From Streptomyces sp. NRRL WC-3549 (lineage in GTDB: Bacteria > Actinomycetota > Actinomycetes > Streptomycetales > Streptomycetaceae): a stretch of DNA of 7,093 nt. The stretch's first letter is position 1. The number at the start of each line of letters is the position of its first letter. Shown piece by piece: positions 1-6,659 of the stretch. The notes below the pieces were generated by a model, which was not told where the DNA came from, ran no database searches, and worked only from the letters and a program-made list of their open reading frames with translations. The position numbers and the translations under genes were made by a program. Where the stretch lies: positions 169,529-176,621 of the forward strand of contig NZ_KL585387.1 of assembly GCF_000721935.1 (NCBI RefSeq), read 5' to 3'.

Positions 1-674
1 CTGCGGTACAGGGCGACCATCAGCAGCTCGCGCAGCCGTTCGCGCAGGGGGTGGGCGGCGGTGAGGGCGGTCAGTTCGGAGACGGCCTCCGCGTGGCTGC
101 CGACCTCCAGGTCCAGGTCGAGGCGGGTCTCGGTGAGCTGGAGGCGCCACTCCTCCAGACGGGTGCGCTGGGTGTCGGCGTGCGGTCCCGGCACGGAGGC
201 CAGCACCTCGCCGTTCCAGAGGCCGAGGAGCTCGTTGATCAGGGCGCGGGCCCGGAGGCGGTCGCCGCCGCGGGTCTTCTCGGCCTCGGCGGCGAGGTCC
301 TGGGCCCGGGTGAGGTCGAGGTCCTCGCGGCGGAAGCGGAGCGCGTAGCCTCCGGACTCGCTGACCAGCGTCTGCGGGCCGAGGACCTTGCGGAGCCGGG
401 AGGCGTACGTCCGCACGGTCGCCAGGGCCTGGGAGGGCGGGGCGTCGCCCCAGAGGGCGTCGATCAGCTCGGCCGCGGTGGCGGTCCGGCCGTCGCGCAG
501 CAACAGGACGGCCAGCAGGGCGCGTTGCTGGGGGGACCCGGTGGGCAGCGGCTCGTCCGCGCGCCAGGCGCGTACCGGGCCGAGCACGGAGAAGCGCAGA
601 GCGGCGCCGTCCGCCGGCTGGTCCGGAGCGCACTGCTCCGGTACGCGCACGCCAGGTCCGTTGTCGCGGTCCAT
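1..674 (-). CDS. SARP-family (AfsR/DnrI-type) transcriptional activator, N-terminal part, cut by window edge
   Basis: The reading frame runs from ATG at 674 to the left edge, giving 224 codons with no stop, so the C-terminus lies outside the window. Residues about 26-99 look like the OmpR-type winged-helix domain of SARP activators: a beta strand FSVLGPVRAW, a QQRALLAVLLL helix, then ELIDALWGDAPP and a TVRTYASRLRKVLG recognition-helix region. Residues about 118-224 match a bacterial transcriptional activation domain (BTAD), ending HPLRERLRELLMVALYR. SARPs bind direct repeats near -35 and activate secondary-metabolite or developmental genes. The ATG is preceded by AGGGGG (680-685) with a 5-nt spacer. 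The first 25 residues are a low-complexity extension before the domain. It follows the merR gene on the same strand after a 178-bp gap, where I found no convincing promoter. Whether it is a short SARP or a long AfsR-like protein with ATPase and TPR parts cannot be seen. The family call is secure; the target is unknown. Confidence 0.9.
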   Translation of the reverse strand, partial: MDRDNGPGVRVPEQCAPDQPADGAALRFSVLGPVRAWRADEPLPTGSPQQRALLAVLLLRDGRTATAAELIDALWGDAPPSQALATVRTYASRLRKVLGPQTLVSESGGYALRFRREDLDLTRAQDLAAEAEKTRGGDRLRARALINELLGLWNGEVLASVPGPHADTQRTRLEEWRLQLTETRLDLDLEVGSHAEAVSELTALTAAHPLRERLRELLMVALYR

Positions 675-852
675 TGATGCCCCCTGTCCTGCTCGCCCCG
701 CCGGCCCCGCTGGTTCCGCCGCGCCCGTACCGCTGGTATCGCCGTCAACAGTCTGCCTTGTGCCAGGCGGAATCGTCAGCACCGGGTGCTCCTCCGCACA
801 GGACCGTGACGTGTCAGGGGGCCGGGTCCCGTGCGGGGGTGGTGATGAGGCG

Positions 853-1677
853 TCAGCCGGCCAGCGGCAGCTGGAGTTCCGTGACCCAGCCGGCGCGATC
901 CGGTGGGCACTCCAGCGTGACCTCCCGGGCGTACCCGGCGCCCCTGCGGCCGTGGGCGTCGAGCCACCGGGCCAGGGCCTGCTCGGTGGCGAGGACGCCG
1001 TCCATGGACCCCCGGTGGACGACGGCCGCCGCCTCGCAGGCGGGCAGTTCGACGACGGTGACGCCGGTGTCGCCGAGCGGGCCGGGCGGGGCGGTGACGG
1101 TCACCCCGGCGTGCACGGTCACCGCGCCGTCGCCGGCCGGTGCGTCCGCGTACCGGGCGACGCCCGGGCCGGTGGGTTCCACACCCGCCGCGGCCAGCAG
1201 CGGGAACAGCCGGTCGTACAGCGGTCCGATGACCGGGGAGATGTCCTGCGGCCGGTAGCTCGCGGCGGTGGCGGTCAGTTCGGCGACCCGTACCGCCGGG
1301 ACCCGCTTGATCATGACGTCGTCGTCGGGCATGCGTCCCTCGCTCTCGATGGACCGGAGCCTCGCCTCGACCCGCGTCAGCCGTGCGGCCGCCGCGGTCA
1401 TCGCCGCCTCCAGCTCCGCCCGGCGCAGCCGCAGCATCCCGCGCAGCTCCTCCGCGTCCACCCGCTCGTCGAGGACGGCCCCCACCTGCTGGAGGGTGAA
1501 GCCGAGGTCCTTGAGCGCGAGGATGCGGTTGAGGCGGGCGAGCTGGGCGGCGCCGTAGTAGCGGTAGCCGGTGACGGGGTCGGTGCGGTCCGGGCGCAGG
1601 AGGCCGAGGGCGTCGTAATGGCGCAGCGTCCGGGCCGAGACCCTGCCGTGGCGGGCGAAGTCTCCGATGGTGAACAT
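853..1677 (-). CDS. MerR-family transcriptional regulator with C-terminal GyrI-like/effector-binding domain
   Basis: The protein has 274 residues. Residues 1-70 form the MerR winged helix: FTIGDFAR, then SARTLRHYDALGLLRP (14-29), the wing motif GYRYY (37-41), and a second helix-turn-helix region ending LKDLGFTLQQV. Residues about 78-114 (LRGMLRLRRAELEAAM onward) are a heptad-like helix, the usual dimer coiled coil. Residues about 122-274 fit the GyrI-like/AraC effector-binding fold found in BmrR-like multidrug sensors: it starts MIKRVPAVRVAEL, carries HRGSMDGV, and ends AREVTLECPPDRAGWVTELQLPL. There is no cysteine in the DNA-binding part or dimer helix, which argues against a metal-sensing MerR. 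The expected ligand is a small organic, often cationic, molecule, but this is inference. The start is supported by GGGAG four bases upstream and by the family N-terminus. It has its own 19-bp-spacer promoter, so autoregulation is likely. No efflux or enzyme gene is adjacent to suggest a target. Confidence 0.93.
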   Translation of the reverse strand: MFTIGDFARHGRVSARTLRHYDALGLLRPDRTDPVTGYRYYGAAQLARLNRILALKDLGFTLQQVGAVLDERVDAEELRGMLRLRRAELEAAMTAAAARLTRVEARLRSIESEGRMPDDDVMIKRVPAVRVAELTATAASYRPQDISPVIGPLYDRLFPLLAAAGVEPTGPGVARYADAPAGDGAVTVHAGVTVTAPPGPLGDTGVTVVELPACEAAAVVHRGSMDGVLATEQALARWLDAHGRRGAGYAREVTLECPPDRAGWVTELQLPLAG

Positions 1678-1686
1678 GGTGCTCCC

Positions 1687-1717
1687 AGTGGAGGGCCTGA
1701 CACGGGGTGAAGGTCAA
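1687..1717 (-). promoter_or_regulatory. MerR-type promoter/operator of the merR gene
   Basis: Read on the minus strand, a perfect -35 TTGACC (1712-1717) is followed by exactly 19 bases (1693-1711) and a weak -10 TCCACT (1687-1692). A 19-bp spacer is the hallmark of promoters that MerR-family proteins activate by DNA twisting. A short inverted repeat TGAC...GTCA lies inside and next to the spacer, as expected for the dimer site. The predicted transcription start, near 1680, is only about 3 nt before the ATG. Confidence 0.65.
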
Positions 1718-1759
1718 GCAGCGGGTTCCGGGGCCGCCGCCGGGGCCGCCGGGAAAGGC

Positions 1760-1803
1760 AGGAGCCCCGTTCCCCCCGCCGAGGCGGGGGGAACGGGGCT
1801 CCT
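1760..1803 (-). terminator. Strong stem-loop between csp and merR (second of two)
   Basis: Arms 1760-1780 and 1783-1803 are perfectly complementary over 21 bp around a 2-nt centre, so a real loop would open to at least 4 nt. The stem is very G+C rich. On the minus strand it is followed by GCCTTTCCC, a short T run. It sits 54 bp beyond the first csp hairpin and upstream of the merR promoter. The likely role is back-up termination that insulates merR from cold-shock transcription. Because it is symmetric, it could also stop plus-strand transcription. Confidence 0.75.
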
Positions 1804-1856
1804 TGGGTACTGCTAGCCGGCCGCGATCGGCCGACCCGGGCAACTCGAGGCCGCCC

Positions 1857-1899
1857 TTCGTCCGGAGTCGGACCGGGCTCCGGTCCGACTCCGGACGAA
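1857..1899 (-). terminator. Terminator directly after the cold-shock gene
   Basis: Arms 1857-1876 and 1880-1899 pair perfectly over 20 bp around a 3-nt loop. The outer arm begins 4 bases past the TAG stop of the cold-shock gene. No T tract follows, which is common for Streptomyces terminators. The sequence differs from the second hairpin at 1760-1803, so this is not a local duplication. Confidence 0.82.
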
Positions 1900-1903
1900 C
1901 GAC

Positions 1904-2107
1904 CTAGGCCGGGGTGACGTTCTCAGCCTGCGGGCCCTTCGGACCCTGAGTGACGTCGAAGTTCACGACCTGGTTCTCCTCGAGGGAGCGGAACCCGGAC
2001 GCGTTGATCGCGGAATAGTGGACGAAGACATCCGGGCCGCCGCCGTCCTGGGCGATGAAGCCGAAGCCCTTTTCAGCGTTGAACCACTTGACGGTTCCGG
2101 TAGCCAT
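1904..2107 (-). CDS. Single-domain cold-shock protein (CspA/ScoF family)
   Basis: The 67-residue protein is one complete cold-shock domain: a small five-stranded beta barrel that binds single-stranded RNA and DNA and acts as an RNA chaperone in the cytoplasm. Visible motifs are [15 protein letters not shown] (residues 4-18), containing RNP1 as KGFGFI, and DVFVHYSAI (26-34), containing RNP2 as VFVHY. The end [12 protein letters not shown] is typical of the family. The start ATG (2105-2107) is fixed by an almost ideal Shine-Dalgarno AAGGAGG (2112-2118) four bases upstream and by the conserved [10 protein letters not shown]-terminus. A longer in-frame reading up to 2152 would place that ribosome site inside the gene and is not credible. 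It has a long structured leader and two downstream hairpins. In S. coelicolor a cold-shock gene likewise neighbours mqnA (recollection). Several paralogues usually exist per genome, so I give no symbol. Confidence 0.96.
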   Translation of the reverse strand: MATGTVKWFNAEKGFGFIAQDGGGPDVFVHYSAINASGFRSLEENQVVNFDVTQGPKGPQAENVTPA

Positions 2108-2172
2108 AAGCCCTCCTTGGGCCAAAGGGTTGCCCTGCTCCAGAACCTGCAAACAAGTCTGAAAACTACAAA

Positions 2173-2200
2173 AGCCTGCGGGTTACATGCTCCGCAGGCT
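2173..2200 (-). promoter_or_regulatory. Terminator-like hairpin in the cold-shock gene leader (possible attenuator)
   Basis: Within the predicted 5' leader the arms 2173-2181 and 2192-2200 form a perfect 9-bp G+C-rich stem with a 10-nt loop. On the transcribed strand the stem is followed immediately by TTTTGTAGTTTT (2163-2174, overlapping the last stem base), an unusually T-rich run for this genome. This is the layout of an intrinsic terminator, but it lies about 65 nt before the start codon. It may be an attenuator that cold-shock protein binding melts, or a cold-responsive structure. The structure is visible; the function is inferred. Confidence 0.5.
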
Positions 2201-2237
2201 CTGTACTGCAAGGGAAACCAAACTGCAACTTGCGGCG

Positions 2238-2243
2238 AGCCTA
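2238..2243 (-). promoter_or_regulatory. Putative -10 box of the cold-shock gene promoter
   Basis: The minus strand reads TAGGCT, matching the TAnnnT -10 of the main sigma factor HrdB. The -35 position 17 bp upstream (ACCGCT, 2261-2266) is poor. Transcription would start near 2231, giving a leader of about 120 nt, in line with the long leaders of cold-shock mRNAs. An alternative -10, TAGTTT (2163-2168), has an even weaker -35. Confidence 0.5.
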
Positions 2244-2380
2244 GCACGCAGTCCTCGGGGAGCGGTAGAGGGAAAGATCACTTCACCCGGATGTTTGATT
2301 GGACCGCCGAACGGCTGACGGACGAGCCTCCCGGGGAGGCGTCCCGGCGCCCCGATGACGGGCGTCCCCGGGTACGGGTC

Positions 2381-3271
<891 letters not shown>

Positions 3272-3297
3272 CGGCGGCCGAGGGGGCGGACGAGGGG

Positions 3298-3345
3298 CGG
3301 ACGGGAAAGTCCGGGAGATAGATGAATCCCGTACTTTCCCGTCCG
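3298..3345 (+). terminator. Terminator of mqnA
   Basis: Arms 3298-3310 and 3333-3345 pair perfectly over 13 bp. A further CGGGA/TCCCG pairing inside the loop lengthens the stem after a small mismatch. It begins 27 bp after the mqnA stop and is followed by GCCTTTATC. Confidence 0.8.
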
Positions 3346-3540
3346 GCCTTTATCGCGTACGTCCGGACGCCCCATTCCGTTCCCGGGAATGCGGATGAAT
3401 GTCCGAGCGCCCTCCACGGGTGCCTGTCGCATACAGGGAGCGCCGAATAGCGGGCGCACTCCGGGACGACCCCGGTTTGCGATCCGGTATCGCGCCGGTG
3501 AACGCCTGAGTGGGGACACGGCGACCGACGCATTCGCGCC

Positions 3541-3556
3541 TTTCGCCATGGCGAAA
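3541..3556. repeat. Perfect 16-bp palindrome upstream of the kinase gene (possible operator)
   Basis: TTTCGCCATGGCGAAA is self-complementary over all 16 bases with no spacer. It lies about 71 bp upstream of the kinase -10 box and 114 bp before its start codon. Such a symmetric site suits a dimeric repressor or activator, but no cognate regulator is known. A hairpin role is unlikely because there is no loop. Confidence 0.5.
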
Positions 3557-3626
3557 TCCCTGGCTTCGTTCCCTTAGGGCCCGAAATCGACGGAAGGTCT
3601 CCCTGGGGACGGGCACCCCGGGCGCC

Positions 3627-3632
3627 TAGGCT
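3627..3632 (+). promoter_or_regulatory. Putative -10 box of the kinase gene
   Basis: TAGGCT fits TAnnnT and matches the -10 sequences before csp and mqnC. The -35 region around 3604-3610 (TGGGGAC) is weak. A start near 3639 gives a leader of about 31 nt that includes the ribosome site GGGGGGAG just before the ATG. Confidence 0.5.
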
Positions 3633-3669
3633 GCGCTCGGAGGTCCTGGGGTCCACGGGGGGAGACCAT

Positions 3670-5316
3670 ATGCAGCCGCTGGAAGCCGGCGAACCGCGCG
3701 CGGTCGGTGGCTACCGGCTGATCGGCAGGCTCGGCGCCGGGGGGATGGGCCGGGTCTATCTCGGGCGCAGCGCCGGCGGGCGCACCGTCGCGGTCAAGGT
3801 CGTCCACCCCCACTTCGCCCTCGACGAGCAGTTCCGGGCCCGCTTCCGGCGCGAGGTGGAGGCCGCGCGCCGGGTCGGAGCGCAGTGGACCGCCCCCGTC
3901 CTGGACGCCGACCCGGACGCTCCGGTGCCGTGGGTGGCGACCGGTTACGTGGCCGGCCCGCCGCTCTCCGACGCGGTCACCCGCCACGGCCCGCTGCCCT
4001 CCCGGGCGGTACGGGCCCTGGGTGCGGGCCTGGGCGAGGCGCTCGACGCCGTGCACGCGCAGGGCCTGGTCCACCGGGACGTGAAGCCGTCCAACGTGCT
4101 GCTCGCGCTCGACGGCCCCCGGCTGATCGACTTCGGGATCGCCCGCGCCCTCGGCGCCACCGTCTCCCTCACCTCCACCGGGGTCTCCGTCGGCTCGCCC
4201 GGTTACATGGCGCCGGAGCAGATCCGGGGCCTGGACGCCTCCGGAGCCGCCGACGTCTTCTCGCTCGGCGCGGTCCTCGTCTACGCGGCGACCGGTAACT
4301 CCCCCTTCCCCGGCGACTCCTCCGCCGTACTCCTCTACAAGGTGGTGCACGAGGAACCCGAACTCGGCGACCTGGAGGGGGAGCTGCGGGAGCTGGTGGC
4401 CGGGTGCCTCGCCAAGGACCCCGCCGACCGGCCCGCCCCCGCCGAGCTGGCCCGCTGCCTCTCGCCCGGCGGGGCCGCCGTCCTGGTGGCGCCCGGCTGG
4501 CTGCCGGACCCCCTGGTACGGGAGGTCAGCCGGTCGGCGGTGGCGCTGCTGGACCTGGAACCGCAGGACGAGCCGGTGGGGTCGGGGCCGGTGCCGTTCA
4601 GCAGCGCCTCGCTGGGCGGCCCGGAGCTCGGCGCCTTCGGCCCGCCACCACCGCCGCCACCGCCAGGCCCCTGGCCCGTGGCCGGGGCGACGGGCCAGGG
4701 GCCGGGTGCCCGGGTCGCGGTCACCCTGGACACCGGTCCGCAGCCCGGACCGCGCCGGGGGCGGCGGGTCAGCTGCACGGTCGCCCTGGCCGTCGCCGGT
4801 GCGCTCGCCGCGGTGACCGTCGGTGCGGGCCTGCTCGGTGACTTGTTCCCGGGGAGCGGTGCGGAGCACAAGGGCGACGAGGGCGCGGCCGCCCCGCCGT
4901 CCGCGGCGGCCTCCAAAGGCCCCGCCTCTCCTCCCGGGGACGCGGAGGGCGAGCCGTCGGCGGAGCTGCCCGAGGCGTTCGTCGGTACCTGGCGGGGGGC
5001 CGTCTCGGCGGCGGGACTGCCGGCCGGTGAGATGACCGTCGAGCTGGCGGGCGCCCGGGTGGGACAGCGGGTGGGGACGGCCGAACAGGTCGACCTCCTG
5101 GGCAACTTCCTCTGCGAGGACGTGCTCACCCTGAGGAGGATCGACGGCGACACGGCGGTCGTCGACGGCCGCAAGGGCGCGCGCGGCAAGGGCGTGTGCA
5201 CGGACGGGGTGGACGGACTGAGGCTCGTCCTGAAGGACGACGCGCTCGAATACGTCTCCGACGACGCCGACGCGGGCAACCCGAGGGGAACGCTCACCCG
5301 GACGACGGGCGGCTGA
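3670..5316 (+). CDS. Transmembrane Ser/Thr protein kinase (Hanks type) with extracytoplasmic sensor-like domain
   Basis: The protein has 548 residues. Residues about 15-270 are a complete, apparently active kinase domain: glycine loop GAGGMG (22-27), VAVK with Lys43, Glu62 in helix C, HRDVKPSN (135-142), DFG (154-156), an activation loop rich in Thr/Ser (T168, S169, T170), APE (181-183) and Asp195. A Pro/Gly-rich linker with eight consecutive prolines (325-332) leads to a basic stop (RRGRR) and one membrane helix at about 367-390. Outside the cell lie a disordered A/P/S/G/E stretch and a compact domain (about 434-546) starting LPEAFVGTWRG. That domain has alternating beta-like segments and two cysteines (C482, C510) that could form a disulfide. 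There are no PASTA repeats, so it is not PknB itself. SD GGAG lies 5 nt before the ATG. It sits between mqnA and mqnC under its own promoter. Ligand and substrates are unknown. Confidence 0.94.
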   Translation: MQPLEAGEPRAVGGYRLIGRLGAGGMGRVYLGRSAGGRTVAVKVVHPHFALDEQFRARFRREVEAARRVGAQWTAPVLDADPDAPVPWVATGYVAGPPLSDAVTRHGPLPSRAVRALGAGLGEALDAVHAQGLVHRDVKPSNVLLALDGPRLIDFGIARALGATVSLTSTGVSVGSPGYMAPEQIRGLDASGAADVFSLGAVLVYAATGNSPFPGDSSAVLLYKVVHEEPELGDLEGELRELVAGCLAKDPADRPAPAELARCLSPGGAAVLVAPGWLPDPLVREVSRSAVALLDLEPQDEPVGSGPVPFSSASLGGPELGAFGPPPPPPPPGPWPVAGATGQGPGARVAVTLDTGPQPGPRRGRRVSCTVALAVAGALAAVTVGAGLLGDLFPGSGAEHKGDEGAAAPPSAAASKGPASPPGDAEGEPSAELPEAFVGTWRGAVSAAGLPAGEMTVELAGARVGQRVGTAEQVDLLGNFLCEDVLTLRRIDGDTAVVDGRKGARGKGVCTDGVDGLRLVLKDDALEYVSDDADAGNPRGTLTRTTGG

Positions 5317-5332
5317 GCGTCCGCCGTCCGGA

Positions 5333-5363
5333 CCGCCCGGTGACCGCCCGCCCGACCGGGCGG
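5333..5363 (+). terminator. Possible terminator after the kinase gene
   Basis: Arms 5333-5341 and 5355-5363 pair perfectly over 9 G+C-rich bp around a 13-nt loop, starting 16 bp past the TGA stop. No T tract follows and the surrounding sequence is repetitive CCG/GGC, so the pairing is suggestive only. Confidence 0.45.
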
Positions 5364-5398
5364 ACGGGACCTCCGGCGGATCGTGTCATGGGCTGGCG

Positions 5399-5404
5399 TA
5401 GGCT
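5399..5404 (+). promoter_or_regulatory. Putative -10 box of mqnC
   Basis: TAGGCT lies 48 bp before the GTG start and fits TAnnnT. The -35 hexamer at 17 bp spacing (5376-5381) is poor. A start near 5411 leaves a leader of about 42 nt that includes the ribosome site GAAAGGTGA, about 7 nt before the GTG. Confidence 0.5.
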
Positions 5405-5452
5405 GGATCGGTCCGCGGATCCGTAGAAAAACCGCCGAAAGGTGACAGCCCG

Positions 5453-6652
5453 GTGACCGAGAAGGCCGACCTTCAGCCCGTCCTCGACCGCGCCGCCGAA
5501 GGCGGGCGGATCACGCCGCAGGAGGCGCTCGACCTGTACCGGTCGGCTCCGCTGCACGCGCTCGGGGCCGCCGCCGACGCCGTACGCCGCCGCCGTTACG
5601 CCGGTACCGAGCACATCGCGACGTACATCATCGAGCGCAACATCAACTACACCAACGTGTGCGTCACGGCCTGCAAGTTCTGCGCTTTCTACGCCGCGCC
5701 GAAGGACACCGCCAAGGGCTGGTCCCGGGACCTCGACGACATCCTGCGCCGCTGCGCGGAGACCGTCGAACTGGGCGGCACGCAGATCATGTTCCAGGGC
5801 GGCCACCACCCGGACTACGGCGTCGAGTACTACGAGGAGCACTTCTCCGCGATCAAGAAGGCCTTCCCCCAGCTCGTCATCCACTCGCTGGGCGCCTCCG
5901 AGATCGAGCACATGGCCCGGATCTCCGGCGTCTCGGCCGAGGAGGCCATCGCGCGCATCCACGCCGCGGGCCTCGACTCCTTCGCGGGCGCCGGCGCGGA
6001 ACTCCTGCCGGAGCGGCCCCGCAAGGCGATCGCCCCGCTCAAGGAGTCCGGCGAGCGCTGGCTGGAGATCATGGAGGCCGCGCACGGCCTCGGGGTCGAG
6101 TCCACCGCGACCATGCTGATGGGCACCGGTGAGACCAACGCCGAGCGCATCGAGCACCTGCGGATGATCCGTGACGTCCAGGACCGCACGGGCGGCTTCC
6201 GCGCCTTCATCCCGTACACCTACCAGCCGGAGAACAACAAGCTGAAGGGGCAGACGCAGGCCACGCTCTTCGAGTACCTGCGGATGATCGCCATCGCCCG
6301 GATCTTCCTCGACAACGTCGCCCACATCCAGGGCTCCTGGCTCACCACCGGCAAGGAGGTCGGCCAGCTCTCCCTGCACTACGGCGCGGACGACCTCGGC
6401 TCGATCATGCTGGAGGAGAACGTCGTCTCCTCGGCCGGTGCCAAGCACCGTTCGAACCGGCTGGAGATCATCGACCTCATCCGCAAGGCGGGCCGGGTGC
6501 CCGCCCAGCGCGCCACGACGTACGAGCACCTCGTCGTCCACGACGACCCGGCGAACGACCCGGTCGACGAGCGGGTCGTCTCGCACATCTCCTCCACGGC
6601 GATCACGGGCGGTACGGCGCACCCGGAGCTGAAGCTCCTCGACGCCAACTGA
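5453..6652 (+). CDS. mqnC: Cyclic dehypoxanthinyl futalosine synthase MqnC (radical SAM)
   Basis: The 399-residue enzyme cyclises dehypoxanthinyl futalosine (DHFL) to cyclic DHFL, the ring-forming step of the futalosine menaquinone pathway. MqnD then acts on its product. Residues 66-80 (YTNVCVTACKFCAFY) hold the radical-SAM CxxxCxxC cluster ligands C70, C74 and C77. GGTQIMFQGGHHPDYG (108-123) is the next conserved block, followed by HSLGASEIEHMA, DSFAGAGAELL, TMLMGTGET and FIPYTYQPENNKL, all typical of the MqnC/MqnE/CofH-like group. QPENN and the ending ATTYEHLVVHDDPANDP favour MqnC over MqnE. Length is normal and no key residue is missing. GTG is chosen because GAAAGG lies at a proper distance and MTEKADLQ is the usual Streptomyces N-terminus. 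The next gene starts only 7 nt after the stop, so the two probably share a transcript. Oxygen-sensitive [4Fe-4S] cluster; cytoplasmic. Confidence 0.97.
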   Translation: MTEKADLQPVLDRAAEGGRITPQEALDLYRSAPLHALGAAADAVRRRRYAGTEHIATYIIERNINYTNVCVTACKFCAFYAAPKDTAKGWSRDLDDILRRCAETVELGGTQIMFQGGHHPDYGVEYYEEHFSAIKKAFPQLVIHSLGASEIEHMARISGVSAEEAIARIHAAGLDSFAGAGAELLPERPRKAIAPLKESGERWLEIMEAAHGLGVESTATMLMGTGETNAERIEHLRMIRDVQDRTGGFRAFIPYTYQPENNKLKGQTQATLFEYLRMIAIARIFLDNVAHIQGSWLTTGKEVGQLSLHYGADDLGSIMLEENVVSSAGAKHRSNRLEIIDLIRKAGRVPAQRATTYEHLVVHDDPANDPVDERVVSHISSTAITGGTAHPELKLLDAN

Positions 6653-6659
6653 CCTGCCG

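Larger units (their letters stand above)
3272..3669 (+). other. 398-bp non-coding gap between mqnA and the kinase gene
   Basis: No reading frame here has Streptomyces-like codon use. The gap holds the mqnA terminator (3298-3345), a perfect 10-bp palindrome CGTCCGGACG (3360-3369), a CATTCC...GGAATG hairpin (3373-3391) that encloses the palindrome TTCCCGGGAA (3380-3389), a GCGAT...ATCGC pair (3480-3494 region), a perfect 16-bp palindrome (3541-3556), and the kinase promoter and ribosome site (3627-3664). It is long for a Streptomyces intergenic region. I cannot assign an RNA gene. Confidence 0.7.

Noticed and set aside
778..790. AGCACC-G-GGTGCT inverted repeat downstream of merR, as a terminator
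   Set aside because: Six-bp arms with a single-base centre cannot form a good RNA hairpin, and no T run follows.
675..790. TTGACG-like -35 as a SARP promoter
   Set aside because: No acceptable -10 lies at 16-19 bp spacing, so I could not support a promoter here.
388..1710. 440-codon plus-strand open frame across the SARP and merR genes
   Set aside because: It is the antisense shadow of two genes with clear family matches. Its product is a low-complexity Gly/Arg/Pro protein with no domain.
776..1843. 355-codon minus-strand open frame overlapping merR
   Set aside because: It is a different frame of the merR gene; the product is Arg/Pro/Gly rich and it runs through the two hairpins and the promoter.
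1904..2152. 82-residue version of the cold-shock protein with an upstream start
   Set aside because: The ideal AAGGAGG and the family-standard MATGTVKWF start show that translation begins at 2107.
3389..3577. 62-codon plus-strand open frame in the mqnA-kinase gap
   Set aside because: Third-position GC is not Streptomyces-like, no good ribosome site precedes it, and it crosses the 16-bp palindrome.
4641..4665. CCA/CCG trinucleotide run as a repeat element
   Set aside because: It simply encodes eight consecutive prolines in the kinase linker.
3574..4869. 431-codon minus-strand open frame opposite the kinase
   Set aside because: It is the antisense of a complete kinase domain with all catalytic residues. 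Long shadows are expected in 70%+ GC DNA.
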